Assembly: GCF_002858935.1 (NCBI RefSeq)
Contig: NZ_PJRT01000024.1
Coordinates: 1-64,000, forward strand
Direction: 5' to 3'
DNA from: Pantoea endophytica
Lineage (GTDB): Bacteria > Pseudomonadota > Gammaproteobacteria > Enterobacterales > Enterobacteriaceae
DNA length: 64,000 bases
This document shows positions 17,662 through 27,296 of the stretch, one piece after another. The position numbers and the translations under genes were made by a program. The notes beneath the pieces were generated by a model. It was not told the DNA's origin. It did no database searches and saw only the letters and a program-made list of their open reading frames with translations. How positions within the stretch are numbered: position 1 is the stretch's first letter; the number at the start of each line of letters is the position of its first letter.

Positions 17662-18963
17662 TTAGCTGGCGCTTTGCGTGCGCAGCTGCTGCTCGTAGGC
17701 GGCGGCTTGTTTGGTGTCGAACTGGTCTTCCCAGCGCGCAATCACCAGCACCGCCAGCGCGTTACCGATCACGTTCAGCGCGGTACGCGCCATGTCCATG
17801 ATGCGATCGACACCAGCGATAAATGCCAGGCCTTCCAGCGGAATGCCCACGCTGCCCAGCGTTGCCAGCAGCACCACGAAGGAGACGCCCGGCACGCCAG
17901 CGATGCCTTTCGAGGTCACCATCAGCGTCAGCACCAGAATGATCTCGTCGGTCAGCGACAGATCGATGCCATACAGCTGGGCGATAAAGATCGCCGCGAT
18001 GCTCTGATACAGCGTTGAACCGTCAAGGTTGAACGAGTAACCGGTCGGCACCACGAAACTGGTGATGGCTTTCGGCGCACCGTAGGCTTCCATCTTCTGC
18101 ATAATGCGCGGCAGCACGGTTTCTGAGCTGGAGGTAGAATAGGCAAGAATCAGCTCATCTTTGAGAATGCGCATTAGCGTGGTAATGCGCAGCTTACAGA
18201 AGCGCGCCACCGTGCCGAGCACCACGAAAGCAAAGAACAGAATCGCCACGTACACCAGCAGCACCAGCTTGGCGAGCGGATAGAGCGACGCAAAACCGAA
18301 GTTCGCAATGGTGACCGCAATCAGCGCAAACACGCCGACTGGCGCATAACGCATGATCATGTGCGTCACTTTAAACATGGTTTCGGAAATCGAACGGAAT
18401 ACCGTGACCAGCGGATCGCGATGTTCCGATGGCAGCGCCGATAAGCCCATACCAAACAGCACCGAGAAGAAGATAATCGGCAGCATGTCGCCCTTCACCA
18501 GCGAGGCGAAGATGTTCTGTGGGATCAGCGACAGAATGGTGGTGACCAGACCGTGCGGTGCACCCTGAACCGCTTCGGTGGTGGCTTCGTATTTAGAGAT
18601 GTCCACCGTTGCCAGCGTTGACATATCTATGCCGCTGCCGGGTTGGAATACGTTGGCCAGCGTAATGCCGACCACAATGGCAAGGGTGGTGATCACTTCA
18701 AAATAGATAATGGTTTTAACACCAATACGTCCGAGCTTTTTCGCATCACCCACGCCAGCAATGCCGACAATCAGTGAGGAGATAACAATCGGTACCACGA
18801 TCATCTTGATCAGATGAATAAAGATGTCACCCGCTGGCGTCAGAATGTTAGTGATTAACCATTCACGATCGTCGGGCTGATTATGCAGCACGGTTCCCAC
18901 AATCACGCCCAGAATCAGCGCGACTAAAATCTGCCATGCAAGGGTGAACTTAAAACCTTTCAT
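17662..18963 (-). CDS. gltP: Glutamate/aspartate:proton symporter
   Basis: DAACS-family inner-membrane carrier importing L-glutamate and aspartate with protons. It matches E. coli GltP nearly end to end (433 versus 437 residues): PAGDIFIHLIKMIVVPIVIS near 42, the serine-rich re-entrant loop AYSTSSSETVLPRIM near 270, SFNLDGSTLYQSIAAIFIA near 313, and GIAGVPGVSFVVLLATLGSVG. The substrate arginine and DMARTALNVIGNA motif are present near the C-terminus. It is divergent from the acs operon, as in E. coli, but the nrf genes found there are missing. Confidence 0.95.
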   Translation of the reverse strand: MKGFKFTLAWQILVALILGVIVGTVLHNQPDDREWLITNILTPAGDIFIHLIKMIVVPIVISSLIVGIAGVGDAKKLGRIGVKTIIYFEVITTLAIVVGITLANVFQPGSGIDMSTLATVDISKYEATTEAVQGAPHGLVTTILSLIPQNIFASLVKGDMLPIIFFSVLFGMGLSALPSEHRDPLVTVFRSISETMFKVTHMIMRYAPVGVFALIAVTIANFGFASLYPLAKLVLLVYVAILFFAFVVLGTVARFCKLRITTLMRILKDELILAYSTSSSETVLPRIMQKMEAYGAPKAITSFVVPTGYSFNLDGSTLYQSIAAIFIAQLYGIDLSLTDEIILVLTLMVTSKGIAGVPGVSFVVLLATLGSVGIPLEGLAFIAGVDRIMDMARTALNVIGNALAVLVIARWEDQFDTKQAAAYEQQLRTQSAS

Positions 18964-19544
18964 AACGCGTTATTTCCTCAGTTAAAAACCCCTTTGCTCT
19001 GCTGCGAAGGTGCAGGAGAAATGTCACACAGGGAAGTGAGCAAAAGCCCGATAAAATAGAGGGTTATTTATGACTACGTCGGTTACAGCTGTGCAGGCAT
19101 TTTGCGCCTGCGGGGTGATGCAGTCTGAGTTGATACCTGCTGAACAGGGCCGAGATAAGTACCATTTTCACTACGGTAAATGCAACCCCCGGCGCGATAG
19201 CGCAAATCTTATTCAGGTTAGTAGCACAAAATGCTGACGAAGGTTAACGGCCATAACTCGCTGTTATGAAAAGTGTTAATTCGATAAGTTTCAGCATAGC
19301 TATGCATTATTGCGCAAAAAGCGGCCCGGCTCGTTTGCTGATTATTTGCACAGCAGAGGCAGAGATCTCGTAGGCTTAAAGCAGAAGATCACGCTGCTGG
19401 CGCGGCGTTTTTGCCCGCCGTTCGCCGGGGATTTGGCAGTGATAAAAGGTCGTGATCCAGACTACAAAACAGAAACAAAGCCCTGTCGTGGTCTTCAATT
19501 AACCATTGATTGACATATGATTAACATCTTCAAGGAGGTCAGCC
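18964..19544. other. gltP-acs divergent control region
   Basis: 581 bp without a supported gene, holding promoters for both directions. In E. coli the acs promoter needs CRP plus FIS/IHF; I could not find a clear TGTGA-N6-TCACA site here. One small hairpin, GCAGGC/GCCTGC near 19093-19111, is seen. An open frame from a TTG at 19310 lacks a ribosome site and homology and is not called. Confidence 0.5.
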
Positions 19545-21500
19545 ATGAGCCAAATACACAAGCATCCCGTACCCGCTGCCATTGCAGCGAATGCTCTCAT
19601 TAATGCCGATCAGTATGCGGCGCTGTATCAACAATCGGTTGACGATCCCGACACCTTTTGGGGTGAGCAAGGCAAAATCCTCGACTGGATTAAGCCTTAC
19701 AGCAAAGTGAAAAATACCTCCTTTGCCCCCGGCAATATTTCGATTCGCTGGTATGAAGATGGCGCACTGAACCTCGCCGCGAACTGCCTCGATCGCCATC
19801 TCGCCACGCGTGGCGACCATCCCGCCATCATCTGGGAAGGCGACGACGCCAGCGAAAGCAAAACCATTACCTTCCGCGAACTGCATGCGGACGTCTGCCG
19901 CTTTGCCAATGTGCTCGGCAGCCTGGGCGTGAAGAAAGGCGACGTGGTGGCGATCTACATGCCGATGGTGCCTGAAGCCGCCGTTGCGATGCTGGCCTGT
20001 GCGCGCATTGGCGCAGTGCATTCGGTGATCTTCGGTGGCTTCTCACCGGAAGCCGTCGCCGGGCGCGTGGTCGATTCCAACGCCAAACTGATTATTACCG
20101 CCGATGAAGGCGTACGCGCCGGACGCAGTATCCCGCTGAAGAAAAACGTTGATGATGCCCTGAACAATCCAAACGTCACCACGGTGAAAAATGTGGTGGT
20201 GTTTAAGCGCACCGGTAAAGACACCGGCTGGCGCGAAGGCCGCGATCTGTGGTGGCACGATTTAGCGGCAAAGGCCAGCGATCAGCATGAACCGGTCGCC
20301 GTTGATGCCGAACATCCGCTGTTTATCCTATATACCTCCGGTTCCACCGGCAAACCGAAAGGCGTGCTGCACACTACCGGCGGTTATCTGGTGTATGCCG
20401 CCAGCACCTTTAAGTACGTGTTTGATTATCATCCTGATGATGTTTACTGGTGTACCGCCGACGTCGGCTGGATCACCGGCCACAGCTATCTAATTTACGG
20501 TCCGCTGGCGTGCGGCGCGACCACGCTGATGTTTGAAGGCGTGCCGAACTGGCCGAAGCCGAGCCGCATGGCGGAAGTGGTGGATAAACATAAGGTGACG
20601 CTGCTGTATACCGCGCCAACCGCGATTCGCGCGCTGATGGCCGAAGGCGATAAAGCGATTGAAGGCACCGATCGCAGCAGCCTGCGCATCATGGGTTCGG
20701 TGGGTGAACCGATCAACCCGGAAGCTTGGGAGTGGTACTACAAAAAGATTGGCGACAGCCGTTGCCCGATCGTCGATACCTGGTGGCAAACCGAAACCGG
20801 CGGCTTCATGATCACGCCGCTGCCGGGCGCGACCGAACTGAAAGCCGGTTCCGCTACTAAACCGTTCTTCGGTGTGCAGCCAGCGCTGGTGGATAACGAA
20901 GGCAATCCACTTGAGGGTGCCACCGAAGGAAACCTGGTGATTGTCGATTCCTGGCCAGGCCAGGCGCGTACGCTGTATGGCGATCACGATCGTTTCGAAC
21001 AGACCTACTTCTCCACCTTCAAAAATCGCTACTTCAGCGGTGACGGCGCGCGCCGTGATGAAGAGGGTTATTACTGGATCACCGGCCGCGTCGATGACGT
21101 GCTGAACGTCTCCGGCCACCGTCTCGGCACCGCCGAGATTGAATCGGCGCTGGTGTCGCATCCGAAGATTGCCGAAGCGGCGGTGGTGGGCATTCCGCAC
21201 AGCATCAAAGGCCAGGCAATCTATGCGTATATCACGCTTAACCACGGCGAAGAGCCTTCGCCAGAGCTGTATACCGAAGTGCGTAACTGGGTGCGTAAAG
21301 AGATTGGCCCGATTGCCACGCCGGATGTGCTGCACTGGACCGACTCGCTGCCAAAAACCCGCTCCGGCAAGATTATGCGTCGCATTCTGCGCAAAATCGC
21401 TACGGGCGATACCAGCAATCTCGGCGATACCTCTACGCTGGCCGATCCGGGCGTGGTAGAGAAATTGCTGGAGGAGAAACAGTCCATCACCATGCCGTAA
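19545..21500 (+). CDS. acs: Acetyl-CoA synthetase
   Basis: High-affinity acetate scavenger: acetate + ATP + CoA to acetyl-CoA via acetyl-AMP. 651 residues (E. coli 652). Adenylate-forming motifs are intact: [19 protein letters not shown] (about 264-282), [10 protein letters not shown] (about 411), and the C-terminal hinge [21 protein letters not shown]. The acetylation-controlled lysine is K609 in [11 protein letters not shown], so Pat/CobB-type control is expected by homology. The ATG follows AAGGAGGTCAGCC, a near-perfect ribosome site. First gene of acs-yjcH-actP. Confidence 0.97.
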   Translation: MSQIHKHPVPAAIAANALINADQYAALYQQSVDDPDTFWGEQGKILDWIKPYSKVKNTSFAPGNISIRWYEDGALNLAANCLDRHLATRGDHPAIIWEGDDASESKTITFRELHADVCRFANVLGSLGVKKGDVVAIYMPMVPEAAVAMLACARIGAVHSVIFGGFSPEAVAGRVVDSNAKLIITADEGVRAGRSIPLKKNVDDALNNPNVTTVKNVVVFKRTGKDTGWREGRDLWWHDLAAKASDQHEPVAVDAEHPLFILYTSGSTGKPKGVLHTTGGYLVYAASTFKYVFDYHPDDVYWCTADVGWITGHSYLIYGPLACGATTLMFEGVPNWPKPSRMAEVVDKHKVTLLYTAPTAIRALMAEGDKAIEGTDRSSLRIMGSVGEPINPEAWEWYYKKIGDSRCPIVDTWWQTETGGFMITPLPGATELKAGSATKPFFGVQPALVDNEGNPLEGATEGNLVIVDSWPGQARTLYGDHDRFEQTYFSTFKNRYFSGDGARRDEEGYYWITGRVDDVLNVSGHRLGTAEIESALVSHPKIAEAAVVGIPHSIKGQAIYAYITLNHGEEPSPELYTEVRNWVRKEIGPIATPDVLHWTDSLPKTRSGKIMRRILRKIATGDTSNLGDTSTLADPGVVEKLLEEKQSITMP

Positions 21501-21646
21501 CCGGCTTCTGTTGTAGGGGCGACCATTTGGCCGCCCTTATATGCCACGTATTTCTGAGTTCGCACAACTTATAAAACTAGAATATTCAGACAGTTAAATC
21601 ATTTAATCGTGAGTATGCTGGCCGCCTTGCCTCTGGAGAAAATGTG

Positions 21647-21973
21647 ATGAACGAAACCCCTGAACAGGAAGCAGTCTGGCAACAAGTCGAGAATAATCCG
21701 CGCTTTCATGAATTGGTGCATAAGCGACAGGCGTTTGCGCTGCTGCTCAGCGTGATCATGCTGGTGCTCTATATCGGCTTTATTCTGCTGATCGCTTTTG
21801 CGCCCGCCTGGCTCGGTACGCCGCTGCACGCGGGCACTAACGTTACGCGCGGCATTCCGATTGGTGTCGGTTTGATCGTGATGTCATTCGTGCTGACCGG
21901 CGTCTACGTGTGGCGCGCCAACGGCGAGTTTGATCGTCTGACCAAACAGATCCTGAGCGAGGTAAAATCATGA
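21647..21973 (+). CDS. yjcH: DUF485 inner-membrane protein YjcH
   Basis: 108 residues with two membrane segments (about 29-50 and 66-87), joined by [25 protein letters not shown], the family signature. Always found between acs and actP; presumed to assist acetate uptake, but its role is unproven. The ATG at 21647 sits 9 nt after GGAG; a GTG one codon earlier is possible. Its stop overlaps actP by four bases (ATGA). Confidence 0.9.
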   Translation: MNETPEQEAVWQQVENNPRFHELVHKRQAFALLLSVIMLVLYIGFILLIAFAPAWLGTPLHAGTNVTRGIPIGVGLIVMSFVLTGVYVWRANGEFDRLTKQILSEVKS

Positions 21974-23622
21974 AGCGCCTGCTTTCGATATTTCTCGCGG
22001 TAGTGCCCGCCAGCGTGTTTGCCGCCGATGCCATTACCGGCGCGGTGCAACGGCAAGCCACCAACTATGAAGCCATCATCATGTTCGTGGTGTTTGTCGC
22101 GGCGACGCTCGGCATCACCTATTGGGCCTCGAAACGCACCCGCTCGCGCAGCGATTACTACACTGCAGGCGGCAATATCACCGGTTTCCAGAATGGCCTC
22201 GCCATCGCCGGTGACTTTATGTCCGCCGCCTCCTTCCTCGGTATTTCTGCGCTGGTTTACACCTCGGGTTACGACGGTCTGATCTACTCGCTCGGCTTCC
22301 TCGTCGGCTGGCCGATGATCCTGTTTTTGATTGCCGAACGTCTGCGTAATCTCGGACGCTATACCTTCGCCGATGTCGCCTCCTATCGCCTCGCGCAGAA
22401 ACCGATTCGTACGCTGTCAGCCTGCGGCTCGCTGGTGGTGGTGGCGCTGTATCTGATCGCGCAGATGGTGGGTGCGGGTAAGCTGATCCAGCTGCTGTTC
22501 GGCCTCGATTACCATATCGCGGTAGTGATGGTCGGGATTCTGATGGTGCTGTACGTGCTGTTCGGCGGCATGCTGGCGACCACCTGGGTGCAGATCATTA
22601 AAGCGGTGCTGCTGCTGTTTGGTGCCAGCTTTATGGCGATTATGGTGATGAAAGCCACCGGCTTTAGCTTCAATACGCTGTTCACCGAAGCGATGGCGGT
22701 GCACCCGAAAGGCGCGGCGATTATGCAGCCGGGCGGGCTGGTGAAAGATCCCATCTCGGCGTTGTCATTGGGTCTCGGCTTGATGTTCGGTACCGCCGGT
22801 TTGCCGCATATTCTGATGCGCTTCTTCACCGTGGCCGATGCGCGTGAAGCACGTAAAAGCGTGTTCTGGGCCACCGGCTTTATGGGCTACTTCTACTTCC
22901 TGACCTTTATTATCGGCTTCGGCGCGATTTTGCTGGTGGGATCGAACCCAGCCTTTAAAGACGCCAGCGGCGCGTTGCTCGGCGGCACCAACATGGCAGC
23001 GGTGCATCTGGCGAACGCGGTCGGCGGCAGCCTGTTCCTCGGCTTTATCTCGGCCGTGGCCTTCGCCACTATTCTGGCGGTGGTGGCAGGTCTGACGCTG
23101 GCGGGAGCTTCGGCAGTTTCACACGATCTCTATGCCAGCGTGATCCGTGAAGGTAAAGCGACCGAACGCGATGAACTGCGCATCTCGAAGATCACCGTGC
23201 TGGTGTTAGGTGTGGTGGCGATTGCGCTGGGGATTCTGTTTGAGAAACAGAACATTGCCTTTATGGTCGGTTTGGCGTTCTCGATTGCTGCCAGCTGTAA
23301 CTTCCCGATTATTCTGCTGTCGATGTACTGGTCAAAACTGACCACGCGCGGCGCGATGGTGGGCGGTTGGCTGGGACTCGTTACTGCGGTACTGCTGATG
23401 ATCCTTGGCCCAACGATTTGGGTGCAGGTGCTCGGGCATGAGAAACCGATCTATCCGTATGAGTATCCGGCGCTGTTCTCAATGCTGGCGGCATTTATCG
23501 GTATCTGGCTGTTCTCAATTACCGACCATTCTGCACGCGGTGCCCAGGAACGTGCCCGCTTCCGTGGGCAGTTTATTCGCTCACAGACGGGGATTGGGAT
23601 TTCGCAGGGGAAATCGCATTAA
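21970..23622 (+). CDS. actP: Acetate/cation symporter
   Basis: SSS-family permease for acetate and other short monocarboxylates; 550 residues (E. coli ActP 549). A cleavable signal-like N-terminus ([15 protein letters not shown]) precedes about 13 membrane helices. Conserved stretches include [41 protein letters not shown] and [15 protein letters not shown]. It is translationally coupled to yjcH. The operon links uptake directly to activation by Acs. Confidence 0.96.
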   Translation: MKRLLSIFLAVVPASVFAADAITGAVQRQATNYEAIIMFVVFVAATLGITYWASKRTRSRSDYYTAGGNITGFQNGLAIAGDFMSAASFLGISALVYTSGYDGLIYSLGFLVGWPMILFLIAERLRNLGRYTFADVASYRLAQKPIRTLSACGSLVVVALYLIAQMVGAGKLIQLLFGLDYHIAVVMVGILMVLYVLFGGMLATTWVQIIKAVLLLFGASFMAIMVMKATGFSFNTLFTEAMAVHPKGAAIMQPGGLVKDPISALSLGLGLMFGTAGLPHILMRFFTVADAREARKSVFWATGFMGYFYFLTFIIGFGAILLVGSNPAFKDASGALLGGTNMAAVHLANAVGGSLFLGFISAVAFATILAVVAGLTLAGASAVSHDLYASVIREGKATERDELRISKITVLVLGVVAIALGILFEKQNIAFMVGLAFSIAASCNFPIILLSMYWSKLTTRGAMVGGWLGLVTAVLLMILGPTIWVQVLGHEKPIYPYEYPALFSMLAAFIGIWLFSITDHSARGAQERARFRGQFIRSQTGIGISQGKSH

Positions 23623-23636
23623 GTCCGTGCTGGCTT

Positions 23637-23729
23637 CCCCTCACCCTAACCCTCTCCCATAAATGGGAGAGGGAACCGATCGGCGCGTTTTCTCCTTCTC
23701 CCGCTTGCGGGAGAAGGCCGGGATGAGGG
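23637..23729. repeat. Paired CCCTCTCCC-type palindromes
   Basis: Two 11-bp hairpins in tandem: CCCTCTCCCAT/ATGGGAGAGGG (23650-23673) and CCTTCTCCCGC/GCGGGAGAAGG (23694-23717). They are flanked by CCCCTCACCCTAA on the left and GATGAGGGA on the right. This is the same dispersed element as at 176-199, here in a bi-hairpin form, between actP and the yfaZ gene. It can serve as actP's transcript end. Confidence 0.8.
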
Positions 23730-23746
23730 ACAGACCGCACCCAAAC

Positions 23747-23777
23747 AAAAATGGCGACCCATTGGGCCGCCATTTTT
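23747..23777 (-). terminator. Terminator after yfaZ
   Basis: AAAAATGGCG / CGCCATTTTT with an 11-nt loop. The A- and T-runs make it usable in both directions, so it can serve both yfaZ and actP. Confidence 0.8.
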
Positions 23778-23794
23778 CATTCTAATTTAAACAA

Positions 23795-24340
23795 TTAGAA
23801 ACGCAGTGATGCGCCAACATACGGGCCATCGACCAGTACGTTATCTTTACGGCTACCTTTGTTGTTCAGCTCAATGTACTGATAACCCACACGCAGGTTC
23901 AGCAGCGAAATCGGCGTGAAGCTCAGGCCACCTGAGGCTTCCTGGTAGCTATCCAGACGATCGGAGAACGCTTCTGGCGCATAGTAATATTCGCCGTACA
24001 GGCCCCACATGCTGTTGAAGCTGTATTGCGCTGCGCCACCGACTGCCACGGTGAAGCCATCACGACCATCTTCCGGATGGGTGAACAGCGCTTTCGCAGT
24101 AGGCGCAATGCGGAAATCACCCACGTCGATGTTATAGCCGAGGCCCGCACCGTAGGTGCTGCCATCGTGATCGCTGCGCAGCCAGTTGCCTTTCAGGAAC
24201 AGGCCCGGTGAAGTGGTGCCGAGGCCAAGGTTCAGGTTGGTGCTATGCTCACCCACGTCAACACTGCCCTCAATTGCCTGTGCGCCGCTGCTCAGCAGTG
24301 CCAGACCCAAAACGCTTCCAGTAACAAGTTGCTTTAACAT
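23795..24340 (-). CDS. yfaZ: YfaZ-family outer-membrane protein
   Basis: 181 residues with a signal peptide (MLKQLVTGSVLGLALLSSGAQA) and alternating beta-strand pattern ending in ASLRF, an outer-membrane barrel ending. The repeated STNLNLGLGTTSPGLFLKGNWLRSD and LLNLRVGYQYIELNNK segments match YfaZ, a small porin-like family of unknown function. The start at 24340 is chosen because the signal peptide begins there and GGAG lies about 10 nt upstream; the open frame has eight extra codons. Confidence 0.85.
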   Translation of the reverse strand: MLKQLVTGSVLGLALLSSGAQAIEGSVDVGEHSTNLNLGLGTTSPGLFLKGNWLRSDHDGSTYGAGLGYNIDVGDFRIAPTAKALFTHPEDGRDGFTVAVGGAAQYSFNSMWGLYGEYYYAPEAFSDRLDSYQEASGGLSFTPISLLNLRVGYQYIELNNKGSRKDNVLVDGPYVGASLRF

Positions 24341-24450
24341 GTGATTCCACTCCATGAAGGACAATTAATTCGGCGGCAAGGGTACCAGCCTGGCGACGAG
24401 AGACAACATTATTTGGAAAGCTTTACGTAAAAATGGATTACGGCGGGGAA

Positions 24451-24476
24451 AAAAGTGGCCCTTAAAGGCCACTTTT
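24451..24476 (-). terminator. Terminator between the two YfaZ-type genes
   Basis: AAAAGTGGCC / GGCCACTTTT, a perfect 10-bp stem with a 6-nt loop, with a further T-run on the minus strand. It ends the upstream gene, so the two porin-like genes are separate units. Confidence 0.85.
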
Positions 24477-24480
24477 CAGA

Positions 24481-25023
24481 TTAGAAGCGCCAGGCTGCGC
24501 CGATAAAAAGACCATCAATCGCACGATGGGTTTTATATTCGTGCAAGCCACTGCCGAGATAGCGGTAACCGGAACTCAGCGTTAACCAGTGGGCCGGTTG
24601 GTAGTAAACTCCGGCCTCAAACTGATGCAGATGATCGAGCTTATAGGTGCTGAAGTTAGGCGCCATGCTGAAATCGAGATAGAGCCAGGTATGGCGCGCT
24701 TGTGGCAGTGGAGCCATCGCGCGTATACCCGCGTTAACGCCGTAGCTGGACGTTTTATCGTGGTTCAATTCAGCCCAGAACAAACCGACGCGCGGCACAA
24801 TGCGCATTGCGCCTACAGCCACGCCGTAACCCAGATTGGCGTCCAGCAATTCTGACTGATGTTTGGCATTCACGTATTCCACGCCATATTGCAGGCCTGG
24901 CGCGGTTTTTTGGCTGTTGATGGCGGCCGCAAAGAAATCATTGCCCCCCTTCACGCCGATTTCCTGAGCAGTTACCCCAGCGGAGGCCAACAGGAGCCCC
25001 ATTGCAAAATACTGACTTTTCAT
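24481..25023 (-). CDS. Second YfaZ-like outer-membrane protein
   Basis: 180 residues with a short signal (MKSQYFAMGLLLASAGVTAQ) and a beta-barrel pattern ending GAAWRF. It shares length, the GYRYLG..EYKTHR.IDGLFIGAAWRF tail and overall layout with its neighbour YfaZ, but is clearly diverged. It is most simply a tandem duplicate or a distant paralogue. Function unknown. Translation start is supported by GGAAGCG upstream. Confidence 0.7.
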   Translation of the reverse strand: MKSQYFAMGLLLASAGVTAQEIGVKGGNDFFAAAINSQKTAPGLQYGVEYVNAKHQSELLDANLGYGVAVGAMRIVPRVGLFWAELNHDKTSSYGVNAGIRAMAPLPQARHTWLYLDFSMAPNFSTYKLDHLHQFEAGVYYQPAHWLTLSSGYRYLGSGLHEYKTHRAIDGLFIGAAWRF

Positions 25024-25107
25024 TTTTCGCTTCCTTATCGTTTAAGCGGGCAAACAATAAGCAAAGCGATCGGGCTGCTGTATGAGCAATGACTCAAAAC
25101 CAGCGGA

Positions 25108-25803
25108 TTACGATACCCACAGTAAGTGGCTTAACAGCGGCGCGAGAATGACGGTGACGACGCCAGACAGCATCATCACCAGGCTCGACACCACGCCTTC
25201 CTGCTGGCCGAGTTGATACGCGCGTGCGGTGCCTGCGCCATGTGATGCAGCACCAAAACCGGCGCCTTTAGCCACGCCCTGCTTGATGGCGAGACGCAGA
25301 AACAGCACGTCGCCCACCGCCATACCAAACACACCGGTGATCACCACAAACAGCGCCACCAGATCCGGCTGGCCGCCAATCGGCTGCGCGGCTGCCAGCG
25401 CAAACGGCGTGGTGATTGAGCGTACCGCCAGGCTGCGCTGAATGGTTTCCGGTAACGTCAGCCAGCGCGCCAGCCACACCGAACTGCATACCGCCACCAG
25501 CGTGGCCGTCAGCACGCCCACGCTCAGCGACAGCCAGTGACGCTTGATGATCTCAAGATTCTCATACACCGGCACGGCAAATGCCAGCGTCGCCGGGCCA
25601 AGCAGCCAAATCAGCCAGTGGCTTTCAGCGATGTAATTTTTCCAGCTGACGTGAGTGAGCAGCAACAGCGCCACCAGCACCAGCGGCGTCAATACCAGCG
25701 GCATCAACAGCAGCGTGCGCCAGCGGCGATAAAGAATTTTGTTGAGGTAGTAGACCAGCAGCGTGAACGCCAGACACAGCAGACTAATCAGCAGATCATT
25801 CAT
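25108..25803 (-). CDS. LrgB/CidB-family membrane protein
   Basis: 231 residues, the same length as E. coli YohK, with about seven hydrophobic segments. Signature stretches are LAVRSITTPFALAAAQPIGG and the C-terminal GFGAASHGAGTARAYQLGQQEG. LrgB/CidB proteins work with a holin-like LrgA/CidA partner in murein hydrolase export and, in some bacteria, in pyruvate or other small-acid transport. The ATG at 25803 lies within the end of the partner gene (8-bp overlap), showing a coupled lrgAB operon; the longer open frame is rejected. Confidence 0.88.
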   Translation of the reverse strand: MNDLLISLLCLAFTLLVYYLNKILYRRWRTLLLMPLVLTPLVLVALLLLTHVSWKNYIAESHWLIWLLGPATLAFAVPVYENLEIIKRHWLSLSVGVLTATLVAVCSSVWLARWLTLPETIQRSLAVRSITTPFALAAAQPIGGQPDLVALFVVITGVFGMAVGDVLFLRLAIKQGVAKGAGFGAASHGAGTARAYQLGQQEGVVSSLVMMLSGVVTVILAPLLSHLLWVS

Positions 25804-26218
25804 GATGCGCCTGCTTGCGTGCGGCGCGCGCCAGTTCGAAGCAATATAAACGATCAACCACCAGTGACGTCGAAGCCAGCACCAGCAAGGTACTGACGCC
25901 GATCACCACGCAGATGCGCCAGCCTTCACTGCGCAGCAAATCGCTGTAGTTCACTACCGCCACCACCGCTGGAATAAAGAACAGCAGCATTTCTGCCAGT
26001 AGCCAGTTGGCGCCAGCTTTTACCCAGCGCAGCGGCACGATGCGCGTCATGATCAACACCAGCAGCAGCACCATGCCCACTACGTTGGCGGGCAGCGGCA
26101 GATGCAGCCAGCTCACCAGCCTGTCGCTGAAAATAAACAAACCGACATACAGCACCAGCTGCAGCGGAACAAACGTACGTTGCAGGAGATCCGTTCTGCG
26201 CGGACTTAATGCCATCAT
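25796..26218 (-). CDS. LrgA/CidA-family holin-like protein
   Basis: 140 residues with four membrane helices. The motif LPLPANVVGMVLLLVL (about 41-56) and WLLAEMLLFFIPAVVAVVNY (about 72-91) are typical of CidA/LrgA. The C-terminus is basic and cytoplasmic. It is first in the lrgAB pair and divergent from a LysR regulator. The double ATG at the start leaves one codon of uncertainty. Confidence 0.88.
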   Translation of the reverse strand: MMALSPRRTDLLQRTFVPLQLVLYVGLFIFSDRLVSWLHLPLPANVVGMVLLLVLIMTRIVPLRWVKAGANWLLAEMLLFFIPAVVAVVNYSDLLRSEGWRICVVIGVSTLLVLASTSLVVDRLYCFELARAARKQAHHE

Positions 26219-26322
26219 TGCTTGTTACCTGGATGAAGAATTGAGGTGACCAGTATAAATCCGCCGCAAACTGTGAAAGAAATGAATTAAAATTATTCAA
26301 ACTATGCCAAAAAGGAATGTTT

Positions 26323-27225
26323 ATGGATGTGCGCGCCCTGCGCTACTTCACTGAAGTGGTGCGCCAGCAAAGCTTCACCCGCGCCGCTGAGAAGCTTTTC
26401 GTGACGCAGCCGACCATCAGCAAAATGCTGCGTCAGCTGGAAGAGGAGCTCGGCTGCACCTTACTGCTGCGCGAGGGCCGCAAACTGCATCTAACGGATA
26501 GCGGTCAGGCGGTTTACCAACGCGGACTGGTGATTCTGCAAGAGTTCCACCAGCTTGAAGCGCAGTTGGGCGATATCAACCAGCTGAAAACCGGCGAGCT
26601 GCGGCTGGGTATTCCGCCGATGGTCGGCATGCAGATGGCCGGATCGATCTCCGCCTTTCGCCGCCGTTATCCTGGCGTACAGCTGAAAATATCCGAGTTC
26701 GGCGGACTGACGGCGCAGCAAGCGGTGCTGAGTGGCGCGCTGGATATCGCCCTCACCGCACTGCCGATCGAATCCGAACTGCCGCTCAATACGCTGGAGT
26801 TGATGCACCATCCGCTGTGCGTGCTGCTGCCGCGCAGTGAACAATGGCGCGATCACCGTAAAGTCGGTTTGGCAGAGTTAGCCGAACATCCGCTGCTGAT
26901 CCTCAATGAAGAGTTCGCCTTGAATCGCCAGATTCGTAAAGCGTTTCAACGCCAGAACCTGACGCCAACTATTGCGCTGCGCAGCGCGCAGTGGGATTTT
27001 CTCGCCGCGATGGTGCAGGCGGGTATGGGACTGGCGATTCTGCCGGAGCCCATTTGTCAGCGGCTGGATAAGCAGTCGCTGCTGTGGCTGCCACTGGAAT
27101 CGGAGCTGCAGTGGAGTTTGGGGTTGATTTGGCGGGAAGGCAGTTATCTGTCGCGCAGCGCCGAGGCGTGGATTGCGTGCTGCCGTGAACACTGGCCGGA
27201 TAGTGCGCCGCGGCTGTCGGTGTGA
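26323..27225 (+). CDS. LysR-family regulator of the adjacent lrgAB pair
   Basis: 300 residues. An N-terminal winged HTH (DVRALRYFTEVVRQQSFTRAAEKLFVTQPTISKMLRQLEEELG) is followed by a two-lobe LysR effector domain (about 90-295). The ATG at 26323 is preferred because AAGGA lies 8 nt upstream; an ATG two codons earlier is too close. Divergent from lrgAB, matching the CidR/lrgAB arrangement, so it probably activates that operon in response to a small acid. The 104-bp gap carries an AT-rich GAAT-N7-ATTC symmetry at about 26283 that may be its box. Confidence 0.85.
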   Translation: MDVRALRYFTEVVRQQSFTRAAEKLFVTQPTISKMLRQLEEELGCTLLLREGRKLHLTDSGQAVYQRGLVILQEFHQLEAQLGDINQLKTGELRLGIPPMVGMQMAGSISAFRRRYPGVQLKISEFGGLTAQQAVLSGALDIALTALPIESELPLNTLELMHHPLCVLLPRSEQWRDHRKVGLAELAEHPLLILNEEFALNRQIRKAFQRQNLTPTIALRSAQWDFLAAMVQAGMGLAILPEPICQRLDKQSLLWLPLESELQWSLGLIWREGSYLSRSAEAWIACCREHWPDSAPRLSV

Positions 27226-27246
27226 AAATAACCGCAGCACATTAGC

Positions 27247-27274
27247 GTAGCGGCGCAATGAATTGCGCCGCTAC
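27247..27274. repeat. GTAGCGGCGCAAT palindrome
   Basis: Perfect 13-bp inverted repeat, GTAGCGGCGCAAT / ATTGCGCCGCTAC, with a 2-nt loop, lying between two convergent genes. It belongs to the same dispersed family as 3694-3721 and 30694-30771 and can act as a two-way terminator. Confidence 0.85.
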
Positions 27275-27296
27275 CGATGAACAATATAGCTTGCCT

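Noticed and set aside
19310..19513. 67-codon frame upstream of acs
   Set aside because: TTG start, no ribosome site, lies in the acs promoter region; no recognised family.
20490..21335. 281-codon open frame opposite acs
   Set aside because: Shadow of acs, which is certain; composition is Arg/His-rich and unlike a real protein.
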